Assembly: GCA_046595995.1 (NCBI GenBank)
Contig: JBKJNB010000131.1
Location: 1-64,000 of the forward strand
Origin: JAWXBR01 sp046595995
Lineage (GTDB): Bacteria; Bacteroidota; Ignavibacteria; Kapaibacteriales; Kapaibacteriaceae
DNA: 64,000 nt
Direction of reading: 5' to 3'
Part shown: piece by piece, positions 8,509 to 16,305 of the stretch
Layout of the letters: the number at the start of each line of letters is the position of its first letter
Position numbering within the stretch: position 1 is the first letter of the stretch
Notes under the pieces: generated by a model
Databases searched by the model: none
Seen by the model: the letters and a program-made list of their open reading frames with translations, nothing else
Told to the model about the DNA's origin: nothing
Program-made: the position numbers and the translations under genes

Positions 8509-8997
8509 TTAGATCTTCTCGACACCTACGGGCGCCCTCTGGCGATCGATGGTAATCGTACGGACGTTGTCGTGTGTAGGGTCGCCTGTGATGGCGACGG
8601 ACCACGCACCTGCCGGCAGGTGTTGTTGAGCCTTCTCGGGCCACTCAACAAGCTTTATGGCATCATGCGCAAAGACGCAGTCATCGAAACCTACATCCTC
8701 CAGCTCGGCTGGTGAGTCGATGCGGTAGAGGTCTACATGATAAATCTTCACCGAGTCACCATCAGGCGTTTCGCCGGTGTACTGATTGATGATTGTGAAC
8801 GTCGGGCTGGTGACGATGTCGTCGACCGCGAAGTAGCTGCAGATGCCTTTGACGAATTCAGTCTTGCCTGCTCCGAGGTCACCAAAAATGGCTACCACAT
8901 CGCCCACAACAAGACTGCCGGCGAATGCCTCGCCAAGCTCAATCGTCTGCTCTTCGCTCTCTGACCGGAGGGTAGAAACCTCCATAGTATGTACCAA
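8509..8997 (-). CDS. tsaE: tRNA threonylcarbamoyladenosine biosynthesis protein TsaE
   Basis: 162 residues, the normal size for TsaE, the P-loop ATPase that works with TsaB and TsaD to make t6A37 in ANN-decoding tRNAs. The Walker A motif GDLGAGKTEF is at about residues 39-48 and the family segment SPTFTIINQY follows. The C-terminal half contains HVDLYRIDSPAELEDVGFDD and VEWPEKA, both typical. The start may be ATG 8997 or ATG 8985 (MEVSTLRSE). porX lies upstream on the same strand with about 100 bases between. Confidence 0.93.
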   Translation of the reverse strand: MVHTMEVSTLRSESEEQTIELGEAFAGSLVVGDVVAIFGDLGAGKTEFVKGICSYFAVDDIVTSPTFTIINQYTGETPDGDSVKIYHVDLYRIDSPAELEDVGFDDCVFAHDAIKLVEWPEKAQQHLPAGAWSVAITGDPTHDNVRTITIDRQRAPVGVEKI

Positions 8998-9101
8998 CGT
9001 GACACAAGCTTCCTCCGAAGAGGAGGACCAAGCTAAGGAAAAATCTGTGAGCGAGGTGCGCTACCTGCCCACCGAGGTGACTTACCTCCGCACAACGATC
9101 A

Positions 9102-10676
9102 TCAGCGGGGCTCGAGGACAATTACCGGAAGAATCATTTCTTCCATCGAAATGCCGCCGTGCTGGAAACTGTCGCGATACTTCGTCAGGTAATGATGGTA
9201 GTCTGTCGGGTAGACAAAGTATCGGTCTTCCTTTGCAATGACGCAAGTCGTTGCAATGCCCCCTGCGGGAATCTTCATTGCCTCGGTATCGCGGATAATC
9301 ATTGCGTCGTTTGAGTCGGTCTTTACGTTGCGACCAATCTTGTATCGAAGATTCGTCGTGGTCTCCCTATCCCCTATCACTTTTGACCCACGCATGCAGC
9401 GCACACTTCCGTGATCGGTTGTTATGATAATCTGCACGTTTGGCACAGCCGACAGCGTTTTAAGAATGCCGTAGAAGCTTGAGTGCTGAAACCACGAGCT
9501 CGTGAGTGAACGATATGCTGCTTCGTCTGGCGCAATCTCTTTGAGAATCGGAAAGTCTGAACGCGAGTGTGCAATCATGTCAACGGCGTTAATAACTATT
9601 GCAGTTAACTGTGATTTCGCATAACGCATGATGTCTGCTTCGATGCGCTTGCCAAATTCTGTGTCGATAATCTTTATGTATTGCAGATCGTTTTTCAGCT
9701 TTACACGACGTCGCTGCAAATAGAGATTTAGTAACTCTTTTTCAAATCTGTTGAGCGTGTGTTCATCTTTACCGCGTTCATCAATTGCAAACTGCGGGTA
9801 GTGTTTATTGATGTCGGTCGGATACAGTCCCGCAAAAATGCTGTTGCGCGCATACGGCGTGGCAGTTGGCAGAATCGAGCAGTAGTAGTCGTGCTGTACA
9901 GAGTACATCGGACGTATGAATTCTTCCATCACGCGCCATTGGTCGAGGCGCATGCAGTCAATAACCATGAAGAACGTGGGGCGTCCGCTCTCCAGCCGCG
10001 GCAACAAGTACTTGTCAAGGATATGGGGCGAAAGAAGGGGCATGTCTTCTGTTCGCTTATCGCGGTCCGTTAACCAATCGGGGTATTCGTTTTCTATGAA
10101 CCTCGAGAATGCCTGATTGCATTCACGGTATTGGTCACGGAGCGACTGCTCGAGACCAACATCCTGATGCTGGTCTAGCTCGAGGCTGCTCTCTACAAGT
10201 TTCAGGTAGACATCGAGCCATTCACTCCATGACATGCGGTCCATAAGGCGACGAGAAATCGAAGAATAGTCGCGATGAAAATTCTCCGTGATCCGCGCCT
10301 CTGTAATCCGTTGCGTCTCGAGGAATTTTTTGCACGCCGCGAGGATCTGTGTTGGGTTCACGGGCTTCGTTAGGTAGTCATCGATCTTGCGACCGATGGC
10401 CTCTTCCATCACCGATTCCTGCTCGTTCTTCGTTACCATTACCACGGGCACCGAGCGATTGATGTCTTTTAGTACCGACAACGTCTCGAGTCCGGATATC
10501 CCGACCATCGTCTCATCGAGAAAGATCAGATCGAAGCGCTCGGTCTGCGCCAGCTCTATTGCATCCTCGCCATTCGTGGCAGTTGCCACTGCATATCCAC
10601 GTTGTTCGAGCAGGATGATGTGCGGCTTCAGAAGACTGATTTCGTCATCAACCCATAGGATGCGCTTCTTTTCCAT
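9102..10676 (-). CDS. porX: PorX: response regulator fused to a PglZ domain
   Basis: 524 residues. Residues 1-120 form a receiver domain with the acidic pair VDD at 9-11, the phosphorylated Asp54 in FDLIFLDETMVG and Lys104 in YLTKPVNP. After a helical middle part, about residues 220-520 are a PglZ (alkaline-phosphatase-like) domain with VIDCMRLDQW, ATPYARNSIFAG, AVDMIAHSRSD and ITTDHGS. This is the architecture of PorX, which in Porphyromonas and Flavobacterium is required for type IX secretion and gliding. It agrees with the many T9SS-type proteins in this window. No partner kinase (PorY) is nearby. A pair of repeated hairpins lies 70-140 bases upstream of its start. Confidence 0.93.
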   Translation of the reverse strand: MEKKRILWVDDEISLLKPHIILLEQRGYAVATATNGEDAIELAQTERFDLIFLDETMVGISGLETLSVLKDINRSVPVVMVTKNEQESVMEEAIGRKIDDYLTKPVNPTQILAACKKFLETQRITEARITENFHRDYSSISRRLMDRMSWSEWLDVYLKLVESSLELDQHQDVGLEQSLRDQYRECNQAFSRFIENEYPDWLTDRDKRTEDMPLLSPHILDKYLLPRLESGRPTFFMVIDCMRLDQWRVMEEFIRPMYSVQHDYYCSILPTATPYARNSIFAGLYPTDINKHYPQFAIDERGKDEHTLNRFEKELLNLYLQRRRVKLKNDLQYIKIIDTEFGKRIEADIMRYAKSQLTAIVINAVDMIAHSRSDFPILKEIAPDEAAYRSLTSSWFQHSSFYGILKTLSAVPNVQIIITTDHGSVRCMRGSKVIGDRETTTNLRYKIGRNVKTDSNDAMIIRDTEAMKIPAGGIATTCVIAKEDRYFVYPTDYHHYLTKYRDSFQHGGISMEEMILPVIVLEPR

Positions 10677-10745
10677 AGTTCCTTCGCGTGTTGAAAGCTT
10701 GTAGAGGGCAGGTGGTGTGGACGGATGCCAAACCGATTATTGCTC

Positions 10746-10817
10746 ATTCCGGGAATCATTCTCTCCCGGAATCAGGTTTACATAACATTGATTCCGGGAA
10801 TCATTGTCTCCCGGAAT
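10746..10817. repeat. Duplicated 27-base hairpin between porX and the thioesterase gene
   Basis: Two copies of one 27-base hairpin, 10746-10772 and 10791-10817, differ at one base and are 45 bases apart. Each has arms ATTCCGGGA and TCCCGGAAT. The second copy contains the stop codon of the thioesterase gene. They may be tandem terminators behind the thioesterase or part of the porX leader. Confidence 0.85.
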
Positions 10818-11265
10818 GAACGGAATGAACGTTTGGAGTTATCACCGCCATCGTTGTAGTCGCGCGAGCGATGAGTGTTTCCTCGCCACCATCGGAGCAA
10901 TACACATCTGCCTCGCAGAAGTGCATCATACGTCCCGGTTTCACCACGCGCCCTACCGCGCGCAAGCGCGAGCCCCTTCCCTTGGCGAAGTACGAGACCT
11001 TGATTTCGGCCGTAACGGTGTGCTCATTGGGTCCGACGAGCGTAAAGCCGGCAAAGCCCGCTGCGACGTCCGCAATCGTCGCTGTAACGCCCCCATGGAC
11101 GAGTCCGAGTTGCTGCTGATGCTCCGGCTTCAGGTCGATTACGGCTTCGACATAGCCAGGCTCAATTACCGTAAGGCGGCAACCGAGGTGTTTCATGAAC
11201 AACTGACGTGTGAGGTGATCCTCAATGCAGGCGCGGAAGTCGGGGTTCTTGAGCTTGTATTCCAT
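10801..11265 (-). CDS. PaaI-type hotdog-fold thioesterase
   Basis: 154 residues with the hotdog thioesterase pattern: LGCRLTVIEPGYVEAVIDL, then HQQQLGLVHGGVTATIADVAAGFA (the HGG active-site loop and long helix) and TAEIKVSYFAKGRG. Family members hydrolyse acyl- or aryl-CoA esters; the substrate is not readable. The last codons (HSGRQ, stop) lie inside a hairpin that is present twice, so the C-terminus may have been changed by that repeat. The 5' end is 52 bases from the divergent nucleotidyltransferase gene. Confidence 0.85.
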   Translation of the reverse strand: MEYKLKNPDFRACIEDHLTRQLFMKHLGCRLTVIEPGYVEAVIDLKPEHQQQLGLVHGGVTATIADVAAGFAGFTLVGPNEHTVTAEIKVSYFAKGRGSRLRAVGRVVKPGRMMHFCEADVYCSDGGEETLIARATTTMAVITPNVHSVHSGRQ

Positions 11266-11317
11266 GCGGCAAACTTACCCCTTGTCACACGCACCCTCGG
11301 ACCTGCCACGATGTGTC

Positions 11318-11872
11318 ATGCCCATTCCGACATTTAACGCGTCCCAGCTACTGCCTGAGGGTATTCACACGATGACGTTGGATGAGTGTGAATTCCTCTT
11401 CGTTCAGGGATTTCCAGACAGTTCGTCTCGCGCTCCCCTATTCCGAAAGTTTCGGGACTACTCAGATTTGATCGCGTCGTTTGCGATACATGCAAAACAG
11501 TGGATCAACGGATCCTTCGTAGATGCTTCACGAATCGACCCTGAGGACATCGATGTCGTGACGTTCATTTCAACAGGAGTCTTCGAAGCACTGGAACCCG
11601 ATGTGAAATCAAGAATTCGATCATCATTGCATGGTGGTCACGCGACCAAGGAGCAATTTGGTTCTCACACCTTCATGGTCTTAGTCTTTCCTGCTGACCA
11701 TAGAGCGCGTTACTTCTCAGAACTTGAAATTAGTGGCGTTCGTAGGTTCTGGTCTCATGCCAGAGAGTACGGTTCATGGGGCAAACGGCTTGCACCAGAT
11801 AGAGGTGCTAAGGGCTTCGTTGAATTAATCATCGGTGATTTGCAATTTGCACCCGATCTGGAGCCAACATGA
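11318..11872 (+). CDS. DUF6932-type nucleotidyltransferase-like protein
   Basis: 184 residues from ATG 11318 (MPIPTFNASQLLPEGIH). The N-terminal 'LPxGIH..TLDE..F' pattern and a later INGSFVDASRIDPEDIDVV, with Gly65-Ser66 and an Asp77-x-Asp79 pair, match the DUF6932 family. That family resembles the minimal nucleotidyltransferase fold of Cap/MNT/AbiEii-type proteins. The gene shares ATGA with the next small gene, a layout common in two-gene toxin-antitoxin or defence cassettes. The codons look more AT-rich than in the neighbouring housekeeping genes, which suggests acquisition. Activity and substrate are unknown; the family assignment is from memory of the pattern. Confidence 0.6.
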   Translation: MPIPTFNASQLLPEGIHTMTLDECEFLFVQGFPDSSSRAPLFRKFRDYSDLIASFAIHAKQWINGSFVDASRIDPEDIDVVTFISTGVFEALEPDVKSRIRSSLHGGHATKEQFGSHTFMVLVFPADHRARYFSELEISGVRRFWSHAREYGSWGKRLAPDRGAKGFVELIIGDLQFAPDLEPT

Positions 11873-12078
11873 GAACCTATCAGCCATCGACTGAAGTCTT
11901 AGAACAAATAATTTGCTTCAAGCATATACTCGAGGGTTTTATTGCACTCGAAATGCCTGACGATAGCTCGGTACAATTTCAGATTCTGTCCTTGCAAGCA
12001 TATCTAGGCACTCTCGAAGAAGAATACGATTGGTCAGTCAATTATGAAAACAATGCTTCAGGTCACCACTTGACATAG
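11869..12078 (+). CDS. Small partner protein of the nucleotidyltransferase cassette
   Basis: 69 residues whose ATG overlaps the stop of the preceding gene by four bases (ATGA), so the two are almost certainly translated together. The sequence is acidic, probably mostly helical (VLEQIICFKHILEGFIAL, LSLQAYLGTLEEEYDW), and has no zinc or nucleic-acid-binding motif. I do not recognise a family. By analogy with MNT-HEPN and AbiE pairs it may be the antitoxin, toxin or regulator of the nucleotidyltransferase, but this is inference from context only. Confidence 0.55.
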   Translation: MRTYQPSTEVLEQIICFKHILEGFIALEMPDDSSVQFQILSLQAYLGTLEEEYDWSVNYENNASGHHLT

Positions 12079-12155
12079 AAGCCGATAAGTGCTATCGTAA
12101 CAACTGTAGTTCGCATTCAGAGAAGTGCATTTCTGAGGATAATCGGACGTAGGTC

Positions 12156-12656
12156 TTAGCGCCACTGCCTTAGAAACTCTAGGCGGTCCTGGAGTTGGGC
12201 GACGGGGACTAAAAGTTTGTCTTTGCCGAGGATGCCTTCTTCTTGCGAGCCGTAGACGAGTTCGTAGTCTTTGCTCATGACGATGGCTTCTTCCGGACAT
12301 ACCTCTTCGCAGAAACCGCAGAAGATGCAGCGAAGCATGTTGATTTCGAAGAGCTCGGGATAGCGTTCTTTGTCGTCGGTGGTTTCGGCGGCACGGACCT
12401 CTATGGCAAGCGCCGGACAAACTCGTGAGCAGAGTCCGCAGGCAACACAACGTTCGCCGTCTTCTTCTTGTACAAGCACTGGACGTCCACGGTACGAGCC
12501 CGTTGGCTCCCAGCGCTCTTCGGGGTACTGACGTGTGAATGTTGGACGCACCATCTGACGTAGCGTTAGAGCCAGCCCCTTCGCAATCTCAGGCAGATAG
12601 ATGCGCTCCCAAAAGTTCAGGCGTTGTGACTCGGTACTGGTCTTGATGTTTGCCAT
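12156..12656 (-). CDS. nuoI: NADH-quinone oxidoreductase subunit I
   Basis: 166 residues. This complex I subunit carries the two [4Fe-4S] clusters (N6a, N6b) that pass electrons toward NuoB. Both ferredoxin motifs are intact: C70-VAC-GLC-SRVCP (Cys 70, 73, 76, 80) and C110-IFC-GFC-EEVCP (Cys 110, 113, 116, 120). The N-terminus (FWERIYLPEIAKGLALTLRQM) is typical. It is the last gene of a minus-strand nuoG-nuoH-nuoI block, with 62 bases behind nuoH that hold two small hairpins. Confidence 0.97.
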   Translation of the reverse strand: MANIKTSTESQRLNFWERIYLPEIAKGLALTLRQMVRPTFTRQYPEERWEPTGSYRGRPVLVQEEDGERCVACGLCSRVCPALAIEVRAAETTDDKERYPELFEINMLRCIFCGFCEEVCPEEAIVMSKDYELVYGSQEEGILGKDKLLVPVAQLQDRLEFLRQWR

Positions 12657-12670
12657 GGTTTTCGTTCGAT

Positions 12671-12715
12671 GCGCGACGGAGTCGCCGCATTAATTCAGTG
12701 CGCAACGGAGTTGCG
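12671..12715 (-). repeat. Two similar small hairpins between nuoH and nuoI
   Basis: Two related 16-base units, 12671-12686 and 12700-12715, each fold as a short stem around GGA. One stem is GCGAC/GTCGC and the other GCAAC/GTTGC: where they differ, both sides of the pair change together. The duplicated unit lies in the leader of nuoI. Confidence 0.6.
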
Positions 12716-12718
12716 CGT

Positions 12719-13768
12719 TTAGTTGATGAGGAGCAGAACGATGCCGGTGATCGCAATGTTTGCGAGTGCGAGCGGTAGCAGCACCTTCCATCCAAGATTC
12801 ATGAGTTGGTCGTAGCGGAATCGGGGTAGCGACCAGCGAATCCACATGAACACAAATACGAGCATACATGCCTTCGTGACGAACGCACCGTGTTGCAGGA
12901 GCACCATGATAATCGAGTCAGGAGCGAGACCAAGGATAGCGCTGTCGTCGAGGAACGGGATAAGGTCCCATCCGCCAAGGAACAGTACAGCCATAATTGC
13001 GCTCGACGCTAGAATGTTTGCGTATTCGGCGAGGTACAGCAGTCCGAACTTCATGCCCGAATACTCGGTGTGATATCCACCAACGAGTTCTGGTTCTGCT
13101 TCGGGCAAATCGAACGGAGCACGATTGGTTTCGGCAAGAGCAGTAATAAAGAAGATTAAGAAGGCAAGGGGCTGGTAGAATACGTTCCAACCGTTAGCTG
13201 TCTGCGTTTGGATGATCGTAAGAAGATTTAGCGATCCGCTCATCATAACAACAGAGATAACTGCCAGGCCCATAGAGAGTTCGTAGCTAATCATCTGCGC
13301 GCTAGAGCGGAGGCCGCCCATAAGCGAGTATTTGTTGTTCGAAGACCACCCCGCTAATGCAATGCCGTACACGCCAACCGACGTCATGGCAAGCACTGTA
13401 AGGATGCCGATGTTCATGTTCGGCGCCATGGCGAGTCCGTACGAGACACCGTCGATCGTTACGAACGGCGGACTCCACGGGATAACAGCATAGACGGTAA
13501 TTGCAACGCCAATCGAGATAACAGGTGCAAGAGCGTGAAATTTGTAGTCGGCGGCCGCAGGAACGATGTCTTCTTTGAGGTAGAGCTTGAATACATCGGC
13601 GAACGACTGCAACATCCCCCACCAGCCAACGCGGTTAGGTCCGACGCGGTTCTGAATCCACGCTGCAATCTTCCGCTCGGCGAGTACCATGTACGCGGCT
13701 GCAATCAGCATGGCGTTTACCAACATGCCTGCTTGAGCGAGGATAATTAGGAGCTGCGTTAAATCCAT
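12719..13768 (-). CDS. nuoH: NADH-quinone oxidoreductase subunit H
   Basis: 349 residues with about eight to nine membrane helices. NuoH is the membrane subunit that forms the quinone chamber with NuoB and NuoD and joins the peripheral arm to the membrane arm. Visible hallmarks are AERKIAAWIQNRVGPNRVGWWGMLQSFADVFKL near residues 30-65, the LAETNRAPFDLPEAEPELVGGYHTEYSG loop near 220-245 and the FxWIRWSLPRFRYDQLM segment near the end. The ATG at 13768 lies in a 16-base repeat shared with the 3' end of nuoG. Confidence 0.97.
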   Translation of the reverse strand: MDLTQLLIILAQAGMLVNAMLIAAAYMVLAERKIAAWIQNRVGPNRVGWWGMLQSFADVFKLYLKEDIVPAAADYKFHALAPVISIGVAITVYAVIPWSPPFVTIDGVSYGLAMAPNMNIGILTVLAMTSVGVYGIALAGWSSNNKYSLMGGLRSSAQMISYELSMGLAVISVVMMSGSLNLLTIIQTQTANGWNVFYQPLAFLIFFITALAETNRAPFDLPEAEPELVGGYHTEYSGMKFGLLYLAEYANILASSAIMAVLFLGGWDLIPFLDDSAILGLAPDSIIMVLLQHGAFVTKACMLVFVFMWIRWSLPRFRYDQLMNLGWKVLLPLALANIAITGIVLLLIN

Positions 13769-13798
13769 AGGTTCAAGAGAGACTGCGTTAAATCCATA
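13754..13798. repeat. Exact 16-base direct repeat at the nuoG/nuoH boundary
   Basis: The sequence CTGCGTTAAATCCATA occurs at 13754-13769 and 13783-13798. On the minus strand both copies read ATGGATTTAACGCAG. The copy at 13754 is the nuoH start (M-D-L-T-Q). In the other copy the same bases in the nuoG frame give ATT-TAA, the nuoG stop. Confidence 0.95.
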
Positions 13799-15575
13799 TG
13801 TTCAGCTGCGGCTTCATCACGTGTGATTCGTAAACAACTTCGTCGCCTGTGTTTTGATCGCCCTTGCCAAGTACAAGACCTTGCTCGCTGATGACACGTG
13901 CGTAGCTCATGCCCTTGAACGCCGGCACGTGAGCAACGATGTCGTTAAAGACTTTTTCTGTTGTTGTATAAGCCCAGCCAGCGCCGAGGAGATTGGCGAT
14001 GGACTGCAAAACATGCCATCCTGAACGCGCATCGCGGCGTTCTCCGTGCATCCAGCGGTCGTTCACCTGACCAAACTTGTCCCAGCGAGACATCTTCATG
14101 CCCATGATGCGATTGTTCTCTAGCGTCACCACCGCAGGCTCGAAGTACTGCACACGATGTGTAACGTTTGTGAACGTGCCATCGGTTTCTGCGAACGTCG
14201 CAATTGGTAATACGATGCTTGCTGCCTTTACACTATCGTTCCAGTGAGACGCCAACAAAATGTATGTCTGCAAGCCAGCGGCAGCGGTTGCTAGCTCTAC
14301 AGACGCAGTTCCTAGACTATCCTCAAGCACAATAACCGCCTTAACATCACCGCGTTGGATGCGCGAGAGAAGTCCGCTTACACCATGATTATTATCTGAA
14401 GGGGCTATTCCAACGCTGTGCGCACCGATGGCGTTTGGCATGACTTCGCTTACGCGAAGCATATCGTCGCCAAATGCTGGGTCGACGTGCTTAATGAAAT
14501 CGACCGTGCCAGCACCAAGGTGCTTAGCGAGACGCGCCAATATGTAGTTGTCTTCGTTGCTCGCATGGCCGGAGCCGATGACTGCAATCTGAGACCCTTG
14601 CAAGCCCCTTAATGAATCTGCAGCGGCGATAAGTGCTTCGTCCCACGTTGCGGTTTCGTGCGCACCATTGCGACGAATAAGTGCACCCGACGTCCGGTTC
14701 TCGTTTACGACGTCTGGTGTCGAGAGGCGTCCGTAGTCACACATCCAGTACGTGTTCACTTGCATGTTCGTGCGCGGCTCTGTGCGCAGCACGACGTTGT
14801 TCATTACGCCGACGCTGATGTTGCAACCGCGAGCGCAGCCCGGACACACAGAGTCGGTGAACGACATTTCCCAAACGCGCGCTTTGAAGCGGAAGTCGAT
14901 GCTTGTGAGGGCGCCAACCGGACATATATCGATGACGTTCATCGAGTACGGGTTGTCGAACTGCGTTCCAGGGAATGTCTCAATGGTAACATGGTCGCCG
15001 CGTTGCACGAACGTAAGTGTCGGCTGATGTACGACCTCTTCGCCGAAGCGAATGCATCGCGAGCACGAAATGCAGCGCTCGCCATCGAACATGATGTTTT
15101 CGCTGAACGGAACGCGCTTTGGCTTATGAACTTTTTCTTCCTCGAAGCGGCTAACACCGCGTGAGTTCTTAAATGCGTATTCCTGGAGTTTACACTCGCC
15201 CGCTTCATCGCAGATCGGACAATCGAGCGGGTGATTGATTAGCAGGAACTCCATGATGTTGTTCTGCGAGTCAATCGTCATATCGCTCTTCGTGTCAACA
15301 ACCATGCCTTCGGAGATTGGCGTTGCACACGCGATCTGCATTTTAGGCATCCAATTCACATCGGAGTTTCCGTCTGGTGCGTACAATAACGCACCCGTCG
15401 CGTCCTTCTTCTGCGAGCCGACGCGGACCAGACACATACGGCAGTTGCCGGCCACGCTTAACGCGGGGTGCCAGCAGAAGTGAGGGATGGTAAGGCCGTA
15501 CTCGAGCGCAGCTTCGATAATTGTCTTGCCCGCCGCGACATCGATTGTACGTCCGTCCAGAGTTATCTGGGGCAT
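13788..15575 (-). CDS. nuoG: NADH-quinone oxidoreductase subunit G
   Basis: 595 residues, shorter than the about 900 of Escherichia coli NuoG. The N-terminal ferredoxin domain has the [2Fe-2S] cysteines (HFCWHPALSVAGNCRMC). Then come the HPLDCPICDEAGEC [4Fe-4S] motif with its His ligand and the CISCSRC...CPVGAL cluster. The molybdopterin-oxidoreductase-like part begins with a further four-Cys motif (VCPGCARGC...CDYGR) and ends early, as in compact NuoG forms. It is the first gene of the minus-strand G-H-I block; upstream, 84 bases separate it from a divergent outer-membrane protein gene. nuoE and nuoF are not adjacent. Confidence 0.95.
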   Translation of the reverse strand: MPQITLDGRTIDVAAGKTIIEAALEYGLTIPHFCWHPALSVAGNCRMCLVRVGSQKKDATGALLYAPDGNSDVNWMPKMQIACATPISEGMVVDTKSDMTIDSQNNIMEFLLINHPLDCPICDEAGECKLQEYAFKNSRGVSRFEEEKVHKPKRVPFSENIMFDGERCISCSRCIRFGEEVVHQPTLTFVQRGDHVTIETFPGTQFDNPYSMNVIDICPVGALTSIDFRFKARVWEMSFTDSVCPGCARGCNISVGVMNNVVLRTEPRTNMQVNTYWMCDYGRLSTPDVVNENRTSGALIRRNGAHETATWDEALIAAADSLRGLQGSQIAVIGSGHASNEDNYILARLAKHLGAGTVDFIKHVDPAFGDDMLRVSEVMPNAIGAHSVGIAPSDNNHGVSGLLSRIQRGDVKAVIVLEDSLGTASVELATAAAGLQTYILLASHWNDSVKAASIVLPIATFAETDGTFTNVTHRVQYFEPAVVTLENNRIMGMKMSRWDKFGQVNDRWMHGERRDARSGWHVLQSIANLLGAGWAYTTTEKVFNDIVAHVPAFKGMSYARVISEQGLVLGKGDQNTGDEVVYESHVMKPQLNIWI

Positions 15576-15659
15576 TGCTTCTGTTCCGTTGAATACGCTG
15601 CGGACGTGCTCCGCATTGGGGCAAACATACGAATTGTGTTCTCTACCTTTGCCCTACAC

Positions 15660-16292
15660 ATGATCCTTAATGTCCACATTGCCCCCTTCCCCATCGCCGC
15701 GCACCATCGATTAATTCGAAGGGGCTTACGAAGGGGCTTACGAAGTCGACTCGCCGCCATTCTTGGTTCTTTTCTCATTGCAACAGCATGTATGGGTCAA
15801 GGAATACCCAACAAGTTTGTGATCGGTAGCGTGTCCTACGCAATGCCTCAAGGGGCTTTAGCGGAGCGATTGTTCGCATTACCTCCGACCGTGGGCCTGT
15901 CACTCGGCTATCTGTTCGCACCCAACCGCTCCGTGTTAATCGGCGCCTCAGGCAGTTGGATGCATTTCCGTAGCAACGTGCAGTTCGACGTTACGGATTC
16001 CGCACAACTGCCCGACACCGAAACCACTGCTCTCCAAATGCTCGCGCTTGCTCGATTCCGATTGTTCAAACACGGATTCACACCATACATCGACCTCGAA
16101 GCCGGCATGTGTTACCTAACGCACGCCGATCAGGCACGTGCATGTTTCGCAGGTGCGATCGGATTTCAAATTCCCGTTTCCGACGTCGTCGACATCGACC
16201 TTCGTGCCCGCACGTCGTGGGCACCCATGGCGAATGATGAACTGGTGATTTACGGCGTTCATGCGGGGATTGTGTACGCGTTGCCGCGGTGA
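15660..16292 (+). CDS. Small outer-membrane beta-barrel-like protein
   Basis: 210 residues from ATG 15660. After an unusually long basic N-region comes the hydrophobic LAAILGSFLIATACMG, then alternating hydrophobic strands (VGLSLGYLF, SVLIGASGSWMHF, LIYGVHAGIVYALPR) typical of an eight-stranded porin-family protein. The basic N-region (IRRGLRRGLRSR) is written by a 12-base tandem repeat that contains AAGGGGCT twice. A third AAGGGGCT is at 15850. The repeat may have lengthened the signal peptide, so a later start is possible. The exact function is unknown. Confidence 0.6.
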   Translation: MILNVHIAPFPIAAHHRLIRRGLRRGLRSRLAAILGSFLIATACMGQGIPNKFVIGSVSYAMPQGALAERLFALPPTVGLSLGYLFAPNRSVLIGASGSWMHFRSNVQFDVTDSAQLPDTETTALQMLALARFRLFKHGFTPYIDLEAGMCYLTHADQARACFAGAIGFQIPVSDVVDIDLRARTSWAPMANDELVIYGVHAGIVYALPR

Positions 16293-16305
16293 GTTTATTC
16301 TGGAA

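Noticed and set aside
14658..15164. A 168-codon plus-strand frame opposite nuoG
   Set aside because: The opposite strand encodes intact NuoG with all Fe-S motifs; the frame is a shadow.
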